64,000 nt of DNA from Streptomyces sp. NBC_00259 (lineage in GTDB: Bacteria; Actinomycetota; Actinomycetes; Streptomycetales; Streptomycetaceae): the NCBI RefSeq assembly GCF_036181745.1, contig NZ_CP108080.1, positions 8,100,744 through 8,164,743 on the forward strand, given 5' to 3'. The notes beneath the pieces were generated by a model. It was given only the letters and a program-made list of their open reading frames with translations, was not told the DNA's origin and ran no database searches. How positions within the stretch are numbered: position 1 is the first letter of the stretch; each line of letters starts with the position of its first letter. Below, in pieces: positions 51,459-59,862 of the stretch. Made by a program: the position numbers and the translations under genes.

Positions 51459-51851
51459 GTGTGGGACTACTCGGAACTCAGCGCGGAGGCACGCAAGCTA
51501 GGAGGCCCTGATGCCCTACGGGCGGCCTACGTCCAGCTCGGGCGGCGGCTAGGCCAGCGGCGAGCCTTCATTCTCGGTGCCCTTGCCGTCGGCGTGCCGG
51601 TGGCTGGGTGGAAGGTCTTGAAGGACTACCGCGACCGCCGCGCCGTCGCCGCTTCCCAGGCCACGGTCGTGACCTCCGAGGCCGCGCCCGCGACGGAGGA
51701 GGCCGTAGTCGCCGAGGCGGAGGCTGTACTCACGGCCGTCGACGTCGCGCCGGTGGTCGATGAGCCGGAGCCGGAGCCCGCCGCCGAGTCCTCACCCTCG
51801 GCCACCGCAGCCCAGTCCACCCCAGCGGCCGGCGGACACTTCAGCGCGTAG
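51459..51851 (+). CDS. Hypothetical membrane-anchored protein (130 aa)
   Basis: GTG 51459 (GAGGGGGA six bases upstream) opens WDYSELSAEARKLGGPDALR. One predicted membrane segment follows (AFILGALAVGVPVAGWKVL, about residues 35-53), a short basic stop-transfer (DYRDRR), then a long acidic Ala/Pro/Glu tail. Predicted topology is a single-span protein with a disordered tail. A hairpin begins at the stop codon. Its nearest neighbour is the leftward NACHT gene, whose 3' end faces it. Function unknown. Confidence 0.6.
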   Translation: MWDYSELSAEARKLGGPDALRAAYVQLGRRLGQRRAFILGALAVGVPVAGWKVLKDYRDRRAVAASQATVVTSEAAPATEEAVVAEAEAVLTAVDVAPVVDEPEPEPAAESSPSATAAQSTPAAGGHFSA

Positions 51852-51866
51852 GGGCGCGAACGCCCC
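51851..51866 (+). terminator. Compact hairpin at the stop of the 130-aa gene
   Basis: GGGGCG and CGCCCC pair around CGAA, beginning at the last base of the stop codon. Confidence 0.65.
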
Positions 51867-52148
51867 AGCGCTGACTGCCGGGAAGGGCCACGCTAGGACT
51901 CCTCGGTCCTCCCTCGCGCAGTGCACCGGCCACCCGACCGGGGCCTCCCGGTACGGGCGCAGCTTCGGCAGCAGCTCGGTGAGCGGGGGAGGACGCTAGT
52001 AGCCTCGCCTACTCCTCTTCGCCGCCCCCCTTTCTCAAGTTGTGGAAGGGGTCCGGAACGCCAGGGCGTTCGCTCCGACCACGGGATCGTCGGCACTGGC
52101 GGCTGCCCGCTGCGCGGTGGCGTAGTGGCGTTCGGCGGCGGCTGACGG

Positions 52149-55070
52149 TCACGTCTGGTTGGGCCGTGGACGGGGGAAGAGCGTGAATCGTTCCGGAGCG
52201 AACCCCTCCAGACCGGTGAGCGAGATGCGATCGGCGTTGTAGAGGCGGATCTCCACGTTCATAAGGGACTGGAGAAGGGCTAGATCGTAGGCAACGTCTG
52301 CGAGAGCGTTGATCCTTAGCTGCTCAAGATTCGGAAACCGGTCCGGGATCAGGTCGAGGGGGATGTCGGACCGAGACACAGAGAGCCCGAGACGATTGAC
52401 GGTGGCCATGAGGGGGGCGTTTGCGAAGTCGGCGTCGGTGACCTGAAGGCTGGTCAGCTGAGGCAGCTCCGCGAGCTCGGCCCATTCCACTGCGTCCATG
52501 ACATGGTTGACGACAACGTCTTCGAGCATGGCCCACTGGGTGATGCCGGTGATGGAGGCCTCTATCTGGCCGCCGAGCCAAAGCCTTGTGAGAGTTGGCG
52601 AGGCGGGCAGGGTATGCAGCGTTCTCCACGGCAGGACGGTATAGAGCAGCAGTTCACGCAGCTGTGGGAGATTGTTGAGCGCCTGGAAGGAGAAACTCTC
52701 AGGCAGGTCCAGCAGGTTCAGCTCCTGCAGGGGCAGTCCGGCGAGATGGTGTAGGCCGTCGACGGGTGTTGAGGGGCCAAGAGCCAACGAGCGCAGCGCG
52801 GCCAGAGACCGAACGAACGACAGACTGTGCAGCGAGGGCTCCTCCATGCGCCGGAGGGATAGGGATGTGGTGTGTTCCGGGGAAAGATGCTCGAGGATCT
52901 CTGACGGGGTGAGTGCCAGCTCGAACGAGATGAGTTCGATCGGTGTCAGCAGCGGGAGAGCGTCAAACTGCGCACGAGTCCCGACGGTGAGATGCAGGCG
53001 ATCCCGGACAAGGCGGAGGATGTCGCGGGCGTAATCGGCTGCCTCAAAGTTGGTCCAGCCCAGCATCAGTTCGTGGCGCGGCACCGAGGGGGCGACAGTC
53101 GGGACGAAATGTTGCAGGTACGCATAAGCTTGGTCGCCGCCCATGGCTGCGGCAGTGCGGAACACGGCAATGATCTCGTCTTCGGGCAGTCCGTCGGCGG
53201 TGGGTGGCAGTAGGTCCAGAATGCCGGGACCCAGCGCGGACAGGGTGTTTGCTTCCTGGATAGTGCGGGGCGGCATCAGGGCTGCGGCGCGCGCCGTGAC
53301 CTTATGGCGCGTGTCAGGGGCGACTTCGGTGGCGTAGTGCATGCTGGCGGCCGCCAGGAGGTGCAGCCTGGGCCGGTGCTCGTTCTCAGCATCACCGCGT
53401 TCAATGAGGCGGCGTAGCAGATCTGCGCTTTCAACAGGCCTGGCGTGGGCGACGGCCATGCGTATGACGTCCTCCCACTGGTCGTCATGGGCATTGTTGA
53501 CCAGCAGCGGAAAGTCGTGGGCCTCGATGGCGGCTTTTGCCCCGAGATAGTCCTGGAAGGTGCGGTGGACGAAGTCGATGGTGTCCATGGTGGGCTTGCG
53601 CAGCAGCCCGCTGCGGCCGACCAGATGCGTCAGGACCTGGTCGGCTGTGCCCTGCTCGGCCACAGTCGGCATAGCTGGCAGAGCGTCGTCGACCAGGGCT
53701 GTCGCGGTAGTCCGTTCCATCTCGGTCTGGCGGTTGCGGATTAGCCAGTAGGCCAGGCGCTGCAGCAACTGGACGCTCTGGTGTTCGGTGAGCTGAATGC
53801 CTTCCGGGACATCGATACTGCGTTCAAGGTCACGGCGCACTAGAAGCATCGACAGTGCTGCCTCATACAACTCCATGCGGCTGTGGGGCAGGTGACCGCG
53901 GCGGTCCCGGTGCAGCGCGCAGATCAACGCGCACATCAGGGGTGTGCTGGACAACTGCGCCAGGTCACGCTGAGCACGCACTGTCACCTGGAGCGCTGCT
54001 TCGAGATCATGCAGCTGTGACCGTTCGGCGTCGATTGCTGCACTGTGCCGGGCGGCGGTATGCCACCGGCCGACGAAGAGTCCAATGTCAGCGGCACTCA
54101 TAGGTTGTACTGACAGTTCGGTGAAGCGCGACGAAGCCAGCCAGCCTTCGGGTACAGCGGACGGACGCGTGGTGACCACGAAGCGTGCGTCCCCGTAGGC
54201 CGCCAAGAGCCGCTCGAGCCAGTCCCGGGTGGCGCCTCGGTGCTCTTGAGGAACCTCGTCGATTCCGTCGACCAGGACGAGTGCTTCCCCCCTGGCGAGT
54301 ACGGCATCGGCCCAGCCTTCAGGTTGTGAGGCGGCCAGGGGGGTGCCGACCGCAGAGAGGAAATCCTGCGGCTCTGGAAGGGGCCCACGCCTCACCAGCG
54401 TCCGCAGCGGCAGGGTGAACGGAATCTGCCCCCTCCAGTCCGCCAGTTCTGCCGGCAGCTCATCGCGCGCCGTAGCGACAGCCAGCCACTGCAGCAGCGT
54501 TGTCTTTCCGCTGCCGGCGAGCCCTCGCAGAAGCACGCGTCGGCAGTCGGCCAACGCGTGTTCGGCACGCTTCACCACGACGGATGGCCGGTTCGATTCC
54601 TCACTGCCTGCAGGCCAATCTTCCGCCCGCTCCGCCAGTTCCAAGCTCAAGTACGCCGCGTCCAGCGGCCAGCGCGCACGTTCCGGCCGGCTCAGGTCCA
54701 GCCCTACGACGGTCAGCTGGGAATGCCGTTCCGTCACGTAGCTGAGGTACCGCTCCTCGAACGAGGGCTGCACTTTGGGCCCCACCGGCCTGCGGGTGAC
54801 TCTCCTTGGAGAGCCCTGGTACACCTGCGGTACTCGGGCAGCGGCTTCGCGAAGGGCCAGCAATGGCTCCACACCCGTGCCCATCGCCTTCGCCAGGGCC
54901 ATCAGCGTGGCCTCGGAGGGCACCACTTGGCCGTTCAGCGCCTGGCTAATCGTTGTCCGCCCTAGCCCGGTCCGCTGCTGCAGCCCACCCATCTGCAGAC
55001 CCCGCTGCGCCCTGAGGGTGCGTAGCCGTAGCGCGAGTTCCGCCAGCGGATCCTCGTACACGTCCCCCAT
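52149..55070 (-). CDS. XRE-NACHT-LRR protein (bacterial NLR-like)
   Basis: The 973-aa protein has three parts. Residues ~10-65 are an XRE helix-turn-helix (LALRLRTLRAQRGLQMGGLQ, GRTTISQALNG). A NACHT NTPase follows with Walker A at 183-191 (GLAGSGKTT), Walker B at 265-272 (VLVDGIDE), and the usual TRP and helical sub-domains to ~560. The last ~270 residues contain leucine-rich-repeat-like units (LRSLALG, LQELNLLDLP, LRELLLY, LTSLQVTD, LEQLRINAL). Bacterial NACHT proteins are established anti-phage sensors, so a defence role is likely; the N-terminal HTH suggests DNA binding or self-regulation instead of a nuclease effector. It is divergent from a small membrane protein and next to a transposition trio. 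Confidence 0.92.
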   Translation of the reverse strand: MGDVYEDPLAELALRLRTLRAQRGLQMGGLQQRTGLGRTTISQALNGQVVPSEATLMALAKAMGTGVEPLLALREAAARVPQVYQGSPRRVTRRPVGPKVQPSFEERYLSYVTERHSQLTVVGLDLSRPERARWPLDAAYLSLELAERAEDWPAGSEESNRPSVVVKRAEHALADCRRVLLRGLAGSGKTTLLQWLAVATARDELPAELADWRGQIPFTLPLRTLVRRGPLPEPQDFLSAVGTPLAASQPEGWADAVLARGEALVLVDGIDEVPQEHRGATRDWLERLLAAYGDARFVVTTRPSAVPEGWLASSRFTELSVQPMSAADIGLFVGRWHTAARHSAAIDAERSQLHDLEAALQVTVRAQRDLAQLSSTPLMCALICALHRDRRGHLPHSRMELYEAALSMLLVRRDLERSIDVPEGIQLTEHQSVQLLQRLAYWLIRNRQTEMERTTATALVDDALPAMPTVAEQGTADQVLTHLVGRSGLLRKPTMDTIDFVHRTFQDYLGAKAAIEAHDFPLLVNNAHDDQWEDVIRMAVAHARPVESADLLRRLIERGDAENEHRPRLHLLAAASMHYATEVAPDTRHKVTARAAALMPPRTIQEANTLSALGPGILDLLPPTADGLPEDEIIAVFRTAAAMGGDQAYAYLQHFVPTVAPSVPRHELMLGWTNFEAADYARDILRLVRDRLHLTVGTRAQFDALPLLTPIELISFELALTPSEILEHLSPEHTTSLSLRRMEEPSLHSLSFVRSLAALRSLALGPSTPVDGLHHLAGLPLQELNLLDLPESFSFQALNNLPQLRELLLYTVLPWRTLHTLPASPTLTRLWLGGQIEASITGITQWAMLEDVVVNHVMDAVEWAELAELPQLTSLQVTDADFANAPLMATVNRLGLSVSRSDIPLDLIPDRFPNLEQLRINALADVAYDLALLQSLMNVEIRLYNADRISLTGLEGFAPERFTLFPRPRPNQT

Positions 55071-55193
55071 GTCCTGCTTCTCCGTCTCCCAGGCGACCGT
55101 CTTCGTTCATCTTTGTTCGCCCTGAACCCCGGTGAACACCAGAACCGCGAAATTCGCCGATGTCCCCGTCGTCGTTTGTCCTGGGAAGAAGGC

Positions 55194-55403
55194 ATGAACA
55201 CCTCATCCATTCACCTGATCCTGCTGGCCCTGCTTCTGGCCGTCGTCGGTCTCTTCTGCACGCTCGTAGGAGCAGCGGCCGGTCTGCTCGCTCGCATCGA
55301 CGGAGCCACCTATGCCACCGCTCTGCTGCGCGGTGCCGTGGCCTTTGCGGGCAGTGCCACCCTGTCCCTGGCGCTGCTGACCTTCGTCCTCGCGGTGCTG
55401 TGA
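55194..55403 (+). CDS. Small two-helix membrane protein
   Basis: The 69-aa product starts at ATG 55194 behind GGAAGAAGG. It has two hydrophobic helices (IHLILLALLLAVVGLFCTLV and GAVAFAGSATLSLALLTFVL) joined by a short Arg/Asp loop. An upstream in-frame ATG at 55113 would add a charged leader and overlap the NACHT promoter. It is divergent from the NACHT gene with a 123-base spacer. Holin-like or toxin-like membrane partners are known next to NLR-type sensors, so a paired role is possible but unproven. Confidence 0.6.
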   Translation: MNTSSIHLILLALLLAVVGLFCTLVGAAAGLLARIDGATYATALLRGAVAFAGSATLSLALLTFVLAVL

Positions 55404-55666
55404 ACCAAGGATGCTTTGTCCTACTACCTGCAGGCGAGAGCACGGCGCCCGCCCGTGGCGGGCGCTGTTACTGCTCGGCGCTGGGGCCCGGCCAGTGTCA
55501 GGGCGTCGACTACAGGACAGGGATTATCCATAGGTGCGCGGGCCTGTGGGGTGTGTTCGGTGTGGTTGCCACCTGGTCGTGTGGCAGCTGTCTGGAACGG
55601 ACACCGCCCCTCGGTGGGGTCTGGTCTGTTTGGTGGGTGGAGCAGACCTATGCAGCTGAGCGTTCG
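55404..55666. other. Spacer before the recombinase trio
   Basis: About 260 bases. CGCCCGCC-TGGCGGGCG pairing near 55448-55462 forms a short hairpin that could end the membrane-protein transcript. The region may include the left end of the Tn554-like unit; no boundary repeat is obvious. Confidence 0.4.
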
Positions 55667-56797
55667 ATGTCTCCGTCGTCTGGTGTGGAGCGGTGGGTGG
55701 TGGCCGATACACGGACCTATGACCTGCATGCCGAGGCGTGTGCGTTTTTGGCGGGGTTGCGTAGTAAGGGCCGCTCGCCGAACACGGAACGGGTCTATGC
55801 GGGCCGTCTCGCTCTCTATCTGAACTACTGCACCCAGCGCCGTATCGAGTGGTCGCGTCCGAGTTTCATGGCGCTGTCCGGGCTGCAGCAGTGGCTGGTC
55901 ACCACGCCGCTGCCGGCCCGCAGCCGCCGCTGTCCGACCACGGCTGCGCCCCGCTACCGTTCGCAGGGTACGGCGAACGCGGTGATGACGGCGGTCACGG
56001 ACTTCCTGCGCTTCGGCGCTCTCCACGGCTGGGTTCCCGCGCAGACGGCCGGCTTGCTGTCGGAGCCGAAGTTCCTGCGGTTCTTGCCGGCCGGTTACGA
56101 CGCTGGCGAGCGCGGCCAGTGGCGCCAGGTCCAGGTGTCGGCTTTTCGTTTCCAGGTCAGCGAGCCCGGCTACGAGGACCTCTCCCCGCAGCAGATCCGC
56201 CGCATGATCGCGGATACGCCCCGGGCACGGGACCGTTTCCTCATCGCGCTGCTCGCCGCGACCGGCCTGCGGATCGGAGAGGCCCTGGGCCTGCGCCAGG
56301 AGGATCTGCACTTCCTGGCCTCGTCACGCTCCCTGGGATGCCCCGTGGAAGGTCCGCACCTTCATGTGCGGCGCCGCACCGACAACCCGAACCGGGCCCT
56401 GGCCAAGTCCAGACACTCCCGCTGCCTCCCCGTCACCCCTGACATCGTCGCCTTCTACACCGACTACCAGCATGAACGGAATCCGGTGGCCGAGGCGGCC
56501 GAGACAGGCATGGTGTTCGTGAACCTCTTCCGGCCCCCGCTGGGGCGGGCCATGACCTACCCGAACGCCAAGAACGTCTTCGACCGTCTGGCCCGCCGCG
56601 CCGGGCACCCGGCTCGCCCGCACATGCTGCGCCACTCCGCGGCCACCCACTGGCTACGTGAGGGAGTAGACCGGGACGTGGTGCAAAAGCTGCTGGGTCA
56701 CGCCTCGCCGCTGTCCATGGACCGCTACCGCCACGTCGATGAGTCCGAAACCCGGGCGGCTGTCGACCGGGCCCAGGCATGGAGGGAGGACCAGTGA
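55667..56797 (+). CDS. Tyrosine recombinase, Tn554 TnpA-like
   Basis: The 376-aa protein has a SAM-like N-terminal DNA-binding domain (residues 15-160) and a tyrosine-recombinase catalytic domain: Arg in ATGLRIGEALGLR (~200), HMLRHSAATHW (~325), the LGH box (~348) and the nucleophile Tyr in MDRYRHV (~357). ATG 55667 was chosen at the start of the conserved domain; an earlier start in frame is possible. It overlaps the second recombinase by four bases (GTGA) and is first of a three-gene set matching tnpA-tnpB-tnpC of Tn554-type transposons. Confidence 0.88.
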   Translation: MSPSSGVERWVVADTRTYDLHAEACAFLAGLRSKGRSPNTERVYAGRLALYLNYCTQRRIEWSRPSFMALSGLQQWLVTTPLPARSRRCPTTAAPRYRSQGTANAVMTAVTDFLRFGALHGWVPAQTAGLLSEPKFLRFLPAGYDAGERGQWRQVQVSAFRFQVSEPGYEDLSPQQIRRMIADTPRARDRFLIALLAATGLRIGEALGLRQEDLHFLASSRSLGCPVEGPHLHVRRRTDNPNRALAKSRHSRCLPVTPDIVAFYTDYQHERNPVAEAAETGMVFVNLFRPPLGRAMTYPNAKNVFDRLARRAGHPARPHMLRHSAATHWLREGVDRDVVQKLLGHASPLSMDRYRHVDESETRAAVDRAQAWREDQ

Positions 56798-59286
56798 GCA
56801 CGGCTGGTGCGCCTGCCGTCGCACGTTCCGCACCGACGAAGGCCACGAAGTCGTGGGAGACGTGGCTGCGTGCCCACATCGATCCCGCGTGGCGGCCGGG
56901 GGAGTGGGACAGCGCCAGATGGCTGTTCACCGGAGACCTCGACAATCCGCGCACCTCGTCCTCCCGGTGCCGCACCCGCCGCTGCGACGTGATCGTGCGC
57001 GCTCAGGAGACGTTCTGTACCTACTGCTCGGACCAGCGCAGAAAGAGCGGTCTGCCGCGGGAAGAGTTCGCCGCCACTTTCATCCCTGCTCGTTCCAGAT
57101 CCCTGCCGTTGACAGTCGTCGGGCCGTGCACGCTCACCCGGGACGGCGTACGGTGCGTACGCCCTCAGGTATCGGGAGGCCTGTGCGCCGCCCACCACGG
57201 ATCATGGAAGTACCACACGTCCAGAGGCACGCTCGAGCGGTGGCTTCGCAGCAGGGCCACACCGTTCACCGAAAACCCGGACTGCATGGTGACCCACTGC
57301 TCCGGCTGGGCGATGAACTCCAGTGGGCTGTGCAACTACCACTGGCGCGCCTGGAGAGCGGAATGCCGCTCCAGCACCACCCCCATGCCTGCCGCCCAAT
57401 GGGCACCGCACCAGCCCCTGTATCTGCTGGCGCACCAGTTCCACCTCGCCCCATTGCCCCAGCTGCTGCGCTGGGAAGCGCTCTACGCCGTGCAGCAGAT
57501 GGACCAGTGGGTACGTGCCCTGGAACCTCACTGGATCCGCGGCGTGATCAGCCACCTCACCACGGCCGACACCCTGCTGGACGCCACCAACACGGCCCGG
57601 CTCACCAAGCCGCACCAGGCTGCCGTCCGTACACTGGAGAACCTGCAGTCCGCCGCCCGCGCCGGATACAGCGAGTTCTCCGGGATCACCCTCATCGACC
57701 AGGACATCATCGATCTGCGCGTCCTCGGGCTGCGCCACAGCGCCTCCGGCAAGCGCCGACAGCTTCCCGGCCGCGTCGATCTCCGCACAGTCCGCCAGCC
57801 CTGGCTGCGCCAGGCGCTGCGTCATTGGGTGACCACCGCCCGACCCACCACGGAAGACTTCAAGCGCACGTTCCACGCGACGACCATCGCCTCTACGGCT
57901 CTCGCCCAGCGCGCCGACGCCGGCGATGTGCCTGCCGCCCTGACGTTCGCCGATGCCACCTTGGTCGTCGACGCTTTCCGAGCCGCACGCAAACAAGACG
58001 GCACCTCCTACTCCTCCTCCTTCCGACGCAGCCTGCTGGGAATGTTCTTCCAGCTCATCGCATACGGACGCCGCTGCGGCACCCTCGACGACCTGGCCGG
58101 CACCTTCACCCGCGTGCCCGTCGAGCACGTCATCTCCGTGGAGGAGCCCAATGAGGACTTCATCGGCAAGGCCATCCCCGAATCCGTCATCCGGCAACTG
58201 GACGCCCACCTCGACACCCTGGGCACCGGAAACACCTACGGCTGCCGCGACATCGCCCCAGACGCCCGGCAGCTGCTGTACCGCACGATGTACATCGTCC
58301 TGCGCGACACCGGGCGCCGCCCCCTCGAGATCGTCTCCCTGACCCGTGACTGCCTGGAAACCCACAACGGCCAGCCCACCCTGATCTGGGACAACCACAA
58401 GAGAAAACGCCACCGCCGACGTCTGCCGATCACAACCTCCACCGCCGACGCCATCCGAACCTGGCAAGCCTGCCGCGACCAGCTGCACCTCCCCGCCAAG
58501 GGAGACCGATACCTCTTTCCCTCCCTCACCCCCCTGAGCGACGCCCCCCACATCTCCAGCACCTACCTCAGCGACGCCCTCAGGCTCTGGGCAGACGCCC
58601 TGCCCCAGCTCCACGCCGAAGGCACCGACTCCAAAGGACAACGCCTGCTCTTCGACCGGTCCCTGGTCTACCCCTACGCCTTCCGCCACTCCTACGCCCA
58701 GCGCCACGCAGACGCCGGCACCCCCGTCGACGTGCTACGCGAGCTGATGGACCACAAATCCATCGCCATGACCCAGCGCTACTACACCGTCTCCCTCAAA
58801 CGGAAGAGCGAAGCCGTAGCCAAACTCAGCACACACGTCCTCGACCAGCACGGCCACCCCAGCCCCAGCTCGAGCACCGCCTACGAGATGCGCACCGTCG
58901 CCGTCCCCTACGGCGGCTGCACCGAGCCGTCAAACGTCAAAGCCGGCGGCCAGGCCTGCCTCATCCGCTTCCAATGCGCCGGCTGCGGCTTCTACCGCCC
59001 CGACCCCTCCTACCTGCCAGCCATCGAGCACCACATCAACGAACTGCGAGCAGACCGCGAAACCGCACTCGCCATGGGCGCAGCCGAGTTCGTCACCACC
59101 GCCCTCACGGCACAAATCACCGCCTACCAGCGCGTCATCGGCCGCATGAACACACACCTGGCGTCCCTCCCCGCCTCCGAACGCGCCCAGATCGAAGAAG
59201 CCAGCACCGTGCTGCGCAAAGCACGAGCAGGCCACAACCACACCCTCCTGCCCCTCACTCCTGCCCGACCGAAAGACCCGCGATGA
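56794..59286 (+). CDS. Large tyrosine recombinase, Tn554 TnpB-like
   Basis: The 830-aa protein has Cys/His clusters near residues 55-80 (RCRTRRCD, FCTYCSDQ) and 105-175 (CTLTRDGVRC, LCAAHH, LCNYHW) that may bind zinc. The catalytic domain has RDTGRRPLEIVSLTRD (Arg ~508), YPYAFRHSYAQRHADAG (~635) and MTQRYYTVS (Tyr ~665). A C-terminal extension adds another CAGCGFYRPD metal knuckle. The GTG start overlaps the tnpA-like stop, with AGGGAGGA upstream. Length is close to that of large TnpB-type recombinases. It overlaps the next gene by four bases. Confidence 0.9.
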   Translation: MSTAGAPAVARSAPTKATKSWETWLRAHIDPAWRPGEWDSARWLFTGDLDNPRTSSSRCRTRRCDVIVRAQETFCTYCSDQRRKSGLPREEFAATFIPARSRSLPLTVVGPCTLTRDGVRCVRPQVSGGLCAAHHGSWKYHTSRGTLERWLRSRATPFTENPDCMVTHCSGWAMNSSGLCNYHWRAWRAECRSSTTPMPAAQWAPHQPLYLLAHQFHLAPLPQLLRWEALYAVQQMDQWVRALEPHWIRGVISHLTTADTLLDATNTARLTKPHQAAVRTLENLQSAARAGYSEFSGITLIDQDIIDLRVLGLRHSASGKRRQLPGRVDLRTVRQPWLRQALRHWVTTARPTTEDFKRTFHATTIASTALAQRADAGDVPAALTFADATLVVDAFRAARKQDGTSYSSSFRRSLLGMFFQLIAYGRRCGTLDDLAGTFTRVPVEHVISVEEPNEDFIGKAIPESVIRQLDAHLDTLGTGNTYGCRDIAPDARQLLYRTMYIVLRDTGRRPLEIVSLTRDCLETHNGQPTLIWDNHKRKRHRRRLPITTSTADAIRTWQACRDQLHLPAKGDRYLFPSLTPLSDAPHISSTYLSDALRLWADALPQLHAEGTDSKGQRLLFDRSLVYPYAFRHSYAQRHADAGTPVDVLRELMDHKSIAMTQRYYTVSLKRKSEAVAKLSTHVLDQHGHPSPSSSTAYEMRTVAVPYGGCTEPSNVKAGGQACLIRFQCAGCGFYRPDPSYLPAIEHHINELRADRETALAMGAAEFVTTALTAQITAYQRVIGRMNTHLASLPASERAQIEEASTVLRKARAGHNHTLLPLTPARPKDPR

Positions 59287-59846
59287 ATCCCCGCGGCAAC
59301 CCCGCCCCCCTCGCCGAAGCCAGACGCCGTCACAGCCTCGACAAACGAGCCCGTGTCCTCACCGTTCTTGCCACACTCGAGAAACAGGGAAAGCCGCTCA
59401 CCTTCGCCGCAGTCGCCCGCGCCGCCCGCGTCTCCACCTGGCTCACCTATGCCCCCGGCGTACGCGAGCACATCGAAGCGGCCCAACTACGCCAAGCCCA
59501 CAGCACCCCACCATCTGCCACGGGAAGCCCGCCCTCCCCGCTTAGCCTGCGCACCGAACTCGAAATCGCCCGGCAAGAAATCAAAGACCTCCGCGACGAA
59601 CGTGACCGGCTCCAGGCAGCCCTGCGCCACCAACTCGGTCAGCAGCTCGATGTCATCCACGCCTCCGACGCAGCGACCAGAGCGGACGAACTGACCGCTC
59701 TGAATCAGGACCTCACTCGCCAGCTACAGGAGGCTTCCTCAGAGAACGCCGCGTCCCGCGCACGCATCACCGCCCTCGAAGAAGACCTGATTGCTGCCCG
59801 GACCAGCCTGCGCCGGATGATCCGCACCGAGAACACGGCTCGCTGA
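59283..59846 (+). CDS. DUF6262 / Tn554 TnpC-like accessory protein
   Basis: The 187-aa protein begins with a small helical DNA-binding-like part (RRHSLDKRARVLTVLATLEK, FAAVARAARVSTWLTY) followed by a long coiled coil (ELEIARQEIKDLRDERDRLQ ... ENAASRARITALEEDL). This organisation is that of TnpC, which in Tn554 assists and orients integration. The ATG overlaps the TnpB-like stop by four bases, so the three proteins are made from one coupled message. Confidence 0.85.
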   Translation: MNPRGNPAPLAEARRRHSLDKRARVLTVLATLEKQGKPLTFAAVARAARVSTWLTYAPGVREHIEAAQLRQAHSTPPSATGSPPSPLSLRTELEIARQEIKDLRDERDRLQAALRHQLGQQLDVIHASDAATRADELTALNQDLTRQLQEASSENAASRARITALEEDLIAARTSLRRMIRTENTAR

Positions 59847-59862
59847 ACGGCATCCACGGCGG

